6,539 nt of DNA from Parafilimonas sp. (GTDB lineage Bacteria > Bacteroidota > Bacteroidia > Chitinophagales > Chitinophagaceae). This document shows, piece by piece, positions 1-5,861 of this stretch (its first letter is position 1; every line of letters begins with the position of its first letter). The notes beneath the pieces are model-generated. The model made no database searches and was not told where the DNA came from. It worked only from the letters and a program-made list of their open reading frames with translations. The position numbers and the translations under genes are program-made. The stretch lies in NCBI GenBank assembly GCA_025927795.1, contig JAICKT010000255.1:1-6539 (forward strand). Reading direction: 5' to 3'.

Positions 1-1
1 C

Positions 2-1267
2 ACGGGCTACTTCGCTCCTACTTCACGCTTTGGAAGTCCGCAGGATTTTGCTGCGATGGTTAATGCATTTCATGACGCAGGCATCGGTGTAATTCTCGAT
101 TGGGTGCCTTCGCATTTTCCTTATGATGCACATGGCTTATTTATGTTTGATGGCACGCACACATACGAGTATGCAGATATGCGCAAAGGTTATCATCCCG
201 ATTGGAATTCTTATGTGTTCAATTATAAACGTGGTGAAGTAAAAAGTTTTTTAATCAGCAATGCACGTTTTTGGTGCGATCGTTTTCATGCAGATGGTTT
301 GCGTGTTGATGCAGTAAGTTCTATGCTGCGTTTGGATTATAGCAGAAAAGAAGGTCAGTGGGAACCAAATGAATATGGCGGCAACGGAAACATTGAGGCG
401 ATTGCGTTTATAAAAGATTTGAATGAAACATTGTTCAGAGATTTTCCTGATATACAAACCATCGCAGAAGAAGCATCAGATTGGCCAAAAATTAGCAGAC
501 CAACATTTGAAGATGGTTTAGGTTTTGGAATGAAGTGGATGATGGGCTGGATGCATGACACACTTGACTATTTTAAAATGGAACCAATGCTGCGTCATCT
601 CATTCAAAATAAATTTACTTTCAGCATGATGTATTTCTATGATGAAAATTTTATGTTGCCTTTAAGTCACGATGAAGTGGTGCATGGTAAAAGTCCGATG
701 ATTTATAAAATGCCCGGCGATGAATGGCAAAAGTTTGCAAACCTGCGTTTATTATATACATACATGTTTACACATCCGGGTGGTAAATTATTATTTATGG
801 GTGATGAATTTGCGCAGACAAAAGAATGGAATTATAAAAGTGAATTGAATTGGGAGTTGTTACAATTTCCAAGTCATGGCGGTATGAAATATTGCGTACA
901 AAAATTAAATGAGTTATATAAAAACGAACCTGCATTATATGAAAAACAATTCGAGCGCGGCGGTTTTGAATGGGGTGATTTGACTAAAGGCAGTGAAGCT
1001 GTTTTAAGTTATAAACGTGTTGGTAAAGATCGAAAGGACGATGTGCTTGTTGTTTTAAATATGACACCGCTTGTGCGGCATGATTGGGAAATTTATGTGC
1101 ATGGTAAAGGCGATTGGAAAGAAATTTTTAATAGTGATAGCAAAGATTTTTGGGGAACGGGTGATGTATATAATCCTGAAATAAATGTTGAGTTGGTTGA
1201 TGAGCCAACAAAAGCATATAAATTAAAAATTCATTTGCCGGCGTTGGGTGGTGTTGTGTTGAGATAA
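2..1267 (+). CDS. glgB: 1,4-alpha-glucan (glycogen) branching enzyme, 3' part
   Basis: GlgB cleaves alpha-1,4-glucan chains and rejoins them by alpha-1,6 bonds to make the branches of glycogen in the cytoplasm. The frame is open from base 2 and begins with TGYFAPTSRFGSPQDF, a stretch lying just before catalytic region I of family GH13 branching enzymes. The ATG at 56 is therefore internal and about the first 40 percent of the protein (N-terminal beta-sandwich and start of the barrel) is outside the window. Counting from that ATG, region I is ILDWVPSHF (13-21), the nucleophile is Asp85 in GLRVDAVSSM, the acid/base Glu sits in the AEE of TIAEEAS (about 138-139), and the transition-state Asp207 is in LSHDEVVHG. 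The C-terminal part, with VLVVLNMTP, is the all-beta alpha-amylase C domain, and it ends naturally at TAA (1265-1267). All catalytic residues are intact, so this is a functional housekeeping gene. It is unrelated to the block downstream, which it faces tail to tail. Confidence 0.96.
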   Translation, partial: TGYFAPTSRFGSPQDFAAMVNAFHDAGIGVILDWVPSHFPYDAHGLFMFDGTHTYEYADMRKGYHPDWNSYVFNYKRGEVKSFLISNARFWCDRFHADGLRVDAVSSMLRLDYSRKEGQWEPNEYGGNGNIEAIAFIKDLNETLFRDFPDIQTIAEEASDWPKISRPTFEDGLGFGMKWMMGWMHDTLDYFKMEPMLRHLIQNKFTFSMMYFYDENFMLPLSHDEVVHGKSPMIYKMPGDEWQKFANLRLLYTYMFTHPGGKLLFMGDEFAQTKEWNYKSELNWELLQFPSHGGMKYCVQKLNELYKNEPALYEKQFERGGFEWGDLTKGSEAVLSYKRVGKDRKDDVLVVLNMTPLVRHDWEIYVHGKGDWKEIFNSDSKDFWGTGDVYNPEINVELVDEPTKAYKLKIHLPALGGVVLR

Positions 1268-1320
1268 CGTTGTTAAGTTGCTTTTAAGCGTTAGACAATC
1301 CTTCTAATCAATACCTAAAT

Positions 1321-1351
1321 ATAAAAGGCCGATTACGCAACGGCCTTTTAT
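1321..1351. terminator. Bidirectional intrinsic terminator between convergent genes
   Basis: The arms at 1321-1331 (ATAAAAGGCCG) and 1341-1351 (CGGCCTTTTAT) are perfect 11-bp inverted repeats around the 9-base loop ATTACGCAA. The GGCCG core gives a stable stem, and the A/T flanks supply a short U-tract on whichever strand is read. It lies 53 bases past the glgB stop and 51 bases past the stop of the minus-strand AAA+ gene, so it can end both transcripts. The rest of the gap (1268-1402) shows nothing else. Confidence 0.88.
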
Positions 1352-1402
1352 ACGATCTCCAAAAAATTTATTCATAGAACTATCATTAATAAAAAATTTA
1401 AG

Positions 1403-2863
1403 TTATACGTTGAAAGGTTTTCCTTCTTTGATCATCTCTCTTCTTATTCCATTTAAAATATCAACTAAATAAATTGTAAGTATAGATTCATCCTTAATCT
1501 CTGCCTCGCCCTCACTGTATTTTGTTGTATTTTTTCTTTCAACTGCTTTAAGGCTTGCATAGTGAATAACGTTAATAATATTGCCGCCGCTTAATTCATA
1601 TTTTTTTACTGATTCAGGTATATTGATTGGTTGCGACTTTTTTTTATCTGTGAGGTTAGCTTCATTACTTTCTTCAGGCTTGCTGTTAGGTTTTTCAAGA
1701 AACACTGCATTTTTAGGAAAAGATTTTTCCCAGATAAGTGCCCGCTCAGCAGCATCAGGAAAAGGAAATTTTAATATTGAATTAAATCTTCTTATAAAAG
1801 CATCATCAATATTATTTTTCATGTTGGTTGCCAAAATAATTAACCCGTTATAATCTTCAATACGCTGTAATAAATAAGAAACTTCCTGGTTAGCATATTT
1901 ATCATGCGCATCACGCACGCTGGTACGCTTACCAAATAATGCATCTGCCTCATCGAAAAATAATATCCATCCTTTGTCTTCTGCTCTTGCAAAAAGCAGT
2001 TCAAGATTTTTCTCTGTTTCGCCGATATATTTTGAAACGATCATGGATAGATCTATCTTATATACATCTTTGTTTGTGTATTTGCCAAGCAGCCCTGCTG
2101 TAAATGTTTTTCCAGTGCCCGGCGAACCATAAAAAAGTGTACGATAACCTTTACGCAAACGGTTTTGCATGCCCCATTTTATCATTAATTCGTCATTATG
2201 AATAATCCAGCTTTCTAATTCTTTTATTTGTTCCTTTAATTCATTATTTATTACAAGATCATCCCATGAGAGTTCTGTTTCAATAAGCTTTGCAGGAAAA
2301 CTTATGCTGAAATGTGGAGGCGCCGGTTTGCCATGTATAAAAGTGTCAATGTAATCCTGCGACATTATAATTCTTCCGCTCATGTTAGGTTCACCCTGTA
2401 TTAATTCTTCAAGCCATAAAATTTTTTTCTTTGCGAAAAACTGGTCAGACCAGAACAAGTGCATTACCTCTTTTCTTTTTTCTAAATTATCGCCTGCCAA
2501 TAAATAAACCGCTGTTTGTCCTGTTGGTAAAAAACCGCGAAAATTTTTTCCGCGTACGCCGCCTATTTCAGGAAAATCTCCGGACGTTTTTAATTTATCC
2601 TGTATGGCATGATCGAATAATTCTCCATCTGCATGATGCACTAATGCAATTAAAAGTATAGTAGCAATTGCCTGGTCATTTTCAAAATGATGTTCCTTTA
2701 TAAAATTCTTTACAGGTAAATACCAGTTTTCAATAGCTGGCATTTGCGGAATATTATTTCCTGACGGATTGTTTAAACGATAATCAATCAAATTTTTTAA
2801 ATATTCAAATTCAGGCGGTGTTGTTTCTTCTACTTCGCTTAAACTGTAATCATTATCATCCAT
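1403..2863 (-). CDS. AAA+ ATPase of the contractile injection system (eCIS, Afp15-like) type
   Basis: This 486-residue protein has an N-terminal helical module (about 18-150) and a C-terminal classical AAA+ domain (about 195-475). Visible motifs are Walker A GSPGTGKT (246-253), Walker B ILFFDEAD (Asp304, Glu305), sensor 1 ATN (Asn347), the arginine finger pair in DAFIRRF (Arg358, Arg359), and a sensor 2-like helix at LSGGNIINV (425-433). All residues for ATP hydrolysis are present. The N-terminal stretch GFLPTGQTAVYLLAGDNLEKR (110-130) resembles one I associate with Bacteroidota AAA proteins found beside eCIS genes. A Lys/Glu/Asn/Ser-rich insert (about 391-419) interrupts the lid region. It directly follows the DUF4157 gene (91-bp gap), the usual eCIS partnership, and it is the last gene before the terminator. 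The role in eCIS is not settled; assembly, loading or remodelling are all possible. The AAA+ call is certain and the eCIS link is inferred from family and neighbour. Confidence 0.85.
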   Translation of the reverse strand: MDDNDYSLSEVEETTPPEFEYLKNLIDYRLNNPSGNNIPQMPAIENWYLPVKNFIKEHHFENDQAIATILLIALVHHADGELFDHAIQDKLKTSGDFPEIGGVRGKNFRGFLPTGQTAVYLLAGDNLEKRKEVMHLFWSDQFFAKKKILWLEELIQGEPNMSGRIIMSQDYIDTFIHGKPAPPHFSISFPAKLIETELSWDDLVINNELKEQIKELESWIIHNDELMIKWGMQNRLRKGYRTLFYGSPGTGKTFTAGLLGKYTNKDVYKIDLSMIVSKYIGETEKNLELLFARAEDKGWILFFDEADALFGKRTSVRDAHDKYANQEVSYLLQRIEDYNGLIILATNMKNNIDDAFIRRFNSILKFPFPDAAERALIWEKSFPKNAVFLEKPNSKPEESNEANLTDKKKSQPINIPESVKKYELSGGNIINVIHYASLKAVERKNTTKYSEGEAEIKDESILTIYLVDILNGIRREMIKEGKPFNV

Positions 2864-2954
2864 AAATTATTTTTTAATTTTTGTTTTTGTATGATTTACT
2901 ACTTAGCATTTCATAAAACAAAAACGTATTTATCAATTCAAGAGTTATTACGGT

Positions 2955-4076
2955 TTATGATGCTGGAGCAACATTATCGCAACATGTGGTACATGGCAAT
3001 AAAGGAACATGAGAACAACCTATTCCTTCAAGATCGGCAACAAAATCCATAAATTCCGCTTCGCATCCTTTTCCATAAGCATCACATATTGCATCCAATC
3101 CTTCTTTGCCGGCGCCCACAATAAGTGCAACGGCATCACCACCGCAATAACTGGCAATCTTGCATGATACATAACAGTGTTTCCACTTATCACTCTTATC
3201 AGGAAAATTGTCCAATGCATATACATAAAAAGCATACGCACATAAAATAGCCGCCGCAACACCGGCACCAATTGCCAGCGCAACAGCCGGACTTTTTTGA
3301 ACAGATGATTCATCAACCGCACCTTGCTGTACAACATGCGTTAATTCATGCACTAATAAAAACTTACCGTTTGCATTTTCAGGATTATATTTTCCTTTGT
3401 TAAAGTATATATCATTGCCATGCGTAAAAGCCTGCGCATTTAATTCCTGATTCAGCGCCGCTGCTTCACTATCGTTATGAATGTGCACATTGCTAAAGTC
3501 AACACCAAATGATGAACTCATTTCATTGAGCGTATTTTTTGGAAGTGCATTTCCTTTGCCTGCTGATTGTTCTATTGCAGAAGAAACCTGCGGCGATGCA
3601 GTAGTTGCACCTGCTTCATGTTTGGTTTGCACAGGCGTTTTTTTCTTTTTTTCATCTTCTTCCTGCGGCTTATCCATTTTTTGAACACCTTTTAATTTAT
3701 CTTTCTTTTCATCTGCATTGCTCATTTGCTGAACAGGTTTTTTCTTTTTTTCATCTTCCTTCGGCTTATCCATTTTTTGAACACCTTTTAATTTATCTTT
3801 CTTTTCATCTGCATTGCTCATTTGCTGAACAGAACTGATTTTTTTCTGCTGAACTACAGGCGTATTTGCTGAGTGATTTACTACAGCATTTGCAACAGAA
3901 TCGGCTTCACGCTCATAAACATCGCCGGGTGCATTAACTGCAAGCTTAGGTTGAAAGAATGCGTTTTTTTGATTCGACTTATTTACGTCATGTTGCTTTG
4001 CAAAAAAAGGTTGCTTATCTCCTTCATCATGTGTATGCGCATTACGCTGGCGATACACTCTTGAACAGTATGACAT
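2955..4076 (-). CDS. DUF4157 (eCIS_core) protein with HELTH motif, linker repeats and Cys-rich C-terminal tail
   Basis: The protein has 373 residues. An N-terminal segment FFQPKLAVNAPGDVYEREAD (40-59) is the typical lead-in of DUF4157 proteins. It is followed by a highly charged linker with a duplicated 32-residue unit (83-147), then the DUF4157 domain (about 178-252) running from LNEMSSSFGVDFSNVHIH to HELTHVVQQ. The zinc-peptidase motif HELTH is at 243-247. After it come a strongly hydrophobic segment (264-288) and a tail (299-366) holding nine cysteines, including HCYVSC, CGG and CTTCC. DUF4157 is strongly linked to eCIS loci and is found on cargo or cargo-loading proteins; whether it cleaves peptides is not known to me. 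The tail may be an effector domain or a disulfide- or metal-bound fold, but I cannot name it. There is no signal peptide. It lies 33 bp behind the ParA-like gene and 91 bp ahead of the AAA+ ATPase, so co-transcription is likely. The start chosen is the only ATG ahead of the conserved lead-in that fits the intergenic gap. Confidence 0.85.
   Translation of the reverse strand: MSYCSRVYRQRNAHTHDEGDKQPFFAKQHDVNKSNQKNAFFQPKLAVNAPGDVYEREADSVANAVVNHSANTPVVQQKKISSVQQMSNADEKKDKLKGVQKMDKPKEDEKKKKPVQQMSNADEKKDKLKGVQKMDKPQEEDEKKKKTPVQTKHEAGATTASPQVSSAIEQSAGKGNALPKNTLNEMSSSFGVDFSNVHIHNDSEAAALNQELNAQAFTHGNDIYFNKGKYNPENANGKFLLVHELTHVVQQGAVDESSVQKSPAVALAIGAGVAAAILCAYAFYVYALDNFPDKSDKWKHCYVSCKIASYCGGDAVALIVGAGKEGLDAICDAYGKGCEAEFMDFVADLEGIGCSHVPLLPCTTCCDNVAPAS
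3666..3832 (-). repeat. In-frame tandem duplication in the DUF4157 linker (period 96 bp)
   Basis: Bases 3666-3736 and 3762-3832 are an identical 71-bp direct repeat spaced exactly 96 bases (32 codons) apart. The flanking bases are also nearly the same apart from a few substitutions and a small in-frame indel. It encodes VQQMSNADEKKDKLKG followed by VQKMDKP plus a Lys/Glu run, twice (residues 83-114 and 115-148). Inside each unit there is a 16-residue half-period: VQ(Q/K)M occurs at residues 83, 99, 115 and 131, with a further VQTK at 149. Identity at the DNA level, third codon positions included, points to a recent duplication by slippage or unequal exchange. Confidence 0.93.
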
Positions 4077-4109
4077 AATAAGTTTTTTAACGATGTTATT
4101 TAAAAATTG

Positions 4110-4898
4110 CTACACATTCAATCTTTGAATAAATTCTTCTGCAAGCTGTTTATAATCTGCTGCGGCATTTGAGTTTTTATCAAATGAAAAAATATCAGTG
4201 CCTGATTCCTGTGCTTTTGCTAACTGTATGTTTGTGCGGATATGTGTGCTGAATACTTTGTTCTCAAATTCAGTTTCTAATTGTTGCTGCACATGACGGT
4301 TCATTGTTTTTCTTTCATCGAATTTTGTAAGCACAAAGCCGAGCAAACTTATTTTTTGATTGAGTTTCTTTTTAATAATATCAAACTGCCTTAGAAAACT
4401 ATACACGCCTTTTAATGGTAAAAATTCTGCCTGTAAAGGTATCAATACAAATTCGCTTGCTACTAACGCGTTTACTGTAAGCATTCCAATGGCGTGCGGG
4501 CAATCAATAAAAATAAAATCATAATCAGTTATAACAGGCTTTAGCAGCCAGCTTATAACCTGCTCGCGCCCATACATGCTTACAAGTTCTGATTCTGCGC
4601 CGGCAAGTTCTATGGAAGATGGCACAACATCTAAACAGGATTTTATTTTAATAATTGCTTTTTTAATATTGCTTGCCTTATCTTTTTGATCTTCGCCTGT
4701 TATTTCTTTTTTTATTTCTGTGTAAAGATTAAATTCAGGTTCATCAGGAATGCCTAACGATTGTGAAAGATTTGCCTGCGGATCAGCATCAACCAATAAA
4801 ATATTTTTACCTGCAAGCTGCAATGCTGCGGCAAGATTAATTGCCGTGGTTGTTTTACCTACACCGCCTTTTTGATTGGCAACTGAAATTATGGGCAT
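4110..4898 (-). CDS. ParA/Soj-family ATPase without a ParB partner
   Basis: ParA-type ATPases dimerise on ATP, bind DNA non-specifically and position chromosomes, plasmids or large protein assemblies. This 262-residue protein is full length for the Soj-like type. It starts MPIISVANQKGGVGKTT with the deviant Walker A KGGVGKTT at 10-17 (signature Lys10 and Lys15), followed by the A' motif LLVDADPQANLS (34-45), Walker B FIFIDCP (Asp132), and the conserved PSSIELAGAE (93-102). No helix-turn-helix extension precedes the Walker motif, so it is the short chromosomal or orphan kind rather than plasmid type Ia. DCPHAIGM replaces the more usual DCPPSLG. No parB or centromere-like iterons follow; the next gene, 33 bp on, encodes the DUF4157 protein. 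That context suggests it positions or partitions something made by this locus, for instance injection particles, but this is inference. An unlinked ParB elsewhere in the genome cannot be excluded. Confidence 0.88.
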   Translation of the reverse strand: MPIISVANQKGGVGKTTTAINLAAALQLAGKNILLVDADPQANLSQSLGIPDEPEFNLYTEIKKEITGEDQKDKASNIKKAIIKIKSCLDVVPSSIELAGAESELVSMYGREQVISWLLKPVITDYDFIFIDCPHAIGMLTVNALVASEFVLIPLQAEFLPLKGVYSFLRQFDIIKKKLNQKISLLGFVLTKFDERKTMNRHVQQQLETEFENKVFSTHIRTNIQLAKAQESGTDIFSFDKNSNAAADYKQLAEEFIQRLNV

Positions 4899-4945
4899 GA
4901 GATTTATTTTAGTATCATCTTTCCTTAATCATTTATTTTTCGCAT

Positions 4946-5299
4946 TTAAAAATAATTTTCAGGTTTAAACCGCGGCGCACAAATACATAAGAATATTAAA
5001 TCTTCGCTTGCAACATTTTTAATTCTTTGTGTTGAGTTACGCGGAATAAAAACCATGTCATTTTCTTTTGCTGTTCCAATTTTTTCACCATCAATTTCCA
5101 TTTCTCCTTTTCCTGATAAAATATAATATGCTTCATCAGTATCTTTTAAAGTATGTAATTCTGTTGTTATGCCGGGTTCTACTCTTGCTTTAGCCACAGA
5201 AAAAAAATTATATTCTTCTGTATTTAATACTTCGGTAATAAAACATTTTTCTACTGTATAGAATTCAGTTAGATTATGCGACGCAATGATTTTTTTCAT
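4946..5299 (-). CDS. Small single-domain cupin protein
   Basis: A 117-residue protein made almost entirely of one cupin beta-barrel (about 33-108). Cupin motif 1 is seen as PGITTELHTLKDTDEAYYILSGKG (residues 42-65, with His49, Glu56 and Gly63) and motif 2 as ENDMVFIPRNSTQRIKN (79-95, with Pro86 and Gln91). The classical metal set would be two His and a Glu in motif 1 and a His in motif 2. Here the second His is Leu51 and the motif 2 His is Gln91, so only His49 and Glu56 remain. The QRI(K/T)N followed by LCICAPRF ending is a pattern I recall from other small bacterial cupins, so the Gln may be normal for its subfamily. Substrate and reaction are unknown; it may bind a small molecule rather than catalyse. 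It sits 47 bp ahead of the ParA gene on the same strand, and nothing in it points to contractile injection. Confidence 0.82.
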   Translation of the reverse strand: MKKIIASHNLTEFYTVEKCFITEVLNTEEYNFFSVAKARVEPGITTELHTLKDTDEAYYILSGKGEMEIDGEKIGTAKENDMVFIPRNSTQRIKNVASEDLIFLCICAPRFKPENYF

Positions 5300-5341
5300 T
5301 TCATTAATGCTTTATCTGATAATAAAGAAGTATAGATATTA

Positions 5342-5809
5342 CTAATAAAGAAGGTATAAAATAAATAACCCTGCTAACATTGATTTCATTTTGTATGCCT
5401 TTGATTTGTATTTATCATTAAATGAATCACCTAAAATTTTCAATAGTTCTATCAATGCTTTTTGCTGTATGTTTTGCATGTTGATATTAATAGTAGCTGT
5501 TATTTCTGTTAACTCATTCAAGCCATTTATTACCCTGAATTTTCTTTTTACATAATTCATATCAATTTTATAACCACCAATGGCAAGTGCCAATGAAAAA
5601 CCTGACAGCATAAAAACATAAGGAAGTATTATTGTAAATTCTGTTTTATTTTCAATGGCTGTTTTAATTATTAAACTCCATCCCGCAAAAACCAACGTTA
5701 AAAAACCGCTTCTCACTTTCCATATCATACCATCATAGGCGTGTATTGGCGCATACTTACCTGCTATTTCATTAATTGTAATTTTTTCTATAAAAGTTTC
5801 ATCTGCCAT
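5342..5809 (-). CDS. Small integral membrane protein of unknown family, possibly 3' frameshifted
   Basis: I do not recognise the family of this 155-residue protein. A soluble N-terminal stretch with YAPIHAYDGMIWKVR (19-33) leads into two hydrophobic segments (about 34-51 and 58-79) that look like a transmembrane hairpin. A polar helical region (81-140) with FRVINGLNELTEIT and MQNIQQKALIELLKILG follows. The chain then ends with LAGLFILYLLY, only about 12 hydrophobic residues and too short to cross a membrane. One extra T in the minus-strand TTTT run at 5358-5361 would carry translation on for 18 more residues (FIPSLLVISILLYYQIKH), completing a third membrane segment with a basic end and stopping at 5304, four bases before the cupin start. 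The annotated stop may therefore be a recent mutation or a sequence error. No signal peptide is evident. The gene shares strand and close spacing with its neighbours. Confidence 0.7.
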   Translation of the reverse strand: MADETFIEKITINEIAGKYAPIHAYDGMIWKVRSGFLTLVFAGWSLIIKTAIENKTEFTIILPYVFMLSGFSLALAIGGYKIDMNYVKRKFRVINGLNELTEITATININMQNIQQKALIELLKILGDSFNDKYKSKAYKMKSMLAGLFILYLLY

Positions 5810-5861
5810 TCTTTTTTTAATTATTTAAGTGATAATTCTTGTACCTAATTTTATTTTTTAT

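Noticed and set aside
2864..2954. Possible Bacteroidota promoter (TTG and TAnnTTTG) ahead of the AAA+ gene
   Set aside because: On the minus strand a TTG and a TACGTTTT are present but only about 10 bases apart, where about 19-20 are expected, and the final G is missing. It was not supported as a promoter, and no hairpin was seen in the gap.
3020..3337. A 105-codon minus-strand frame inside the DUF4157 gene
   Set aside because: It is a shifted shadow of the DUF4157 reading frame, has no family features and overlaps the HELTH and Cys-rich region completely.
3481..3838. Two overlapping open frames on the + strand (67 and 77 codons) across the DUF4157 linker
   Set aside because: They are antisense readings of the AAG/GAA-rich linker, giving Phe/Ser-rich repeats (SFFHL, HLLIYLSFHLHC) that simply mirror the duplication. 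The minus-strand frame carries recognised domains.
4077..4109. parS-like or iteron sites near the ParA gene
   Set aside because: No 16-bp palindrome of parS type and no short direct repeats were seen in the gaps on either side of the ParA gene.
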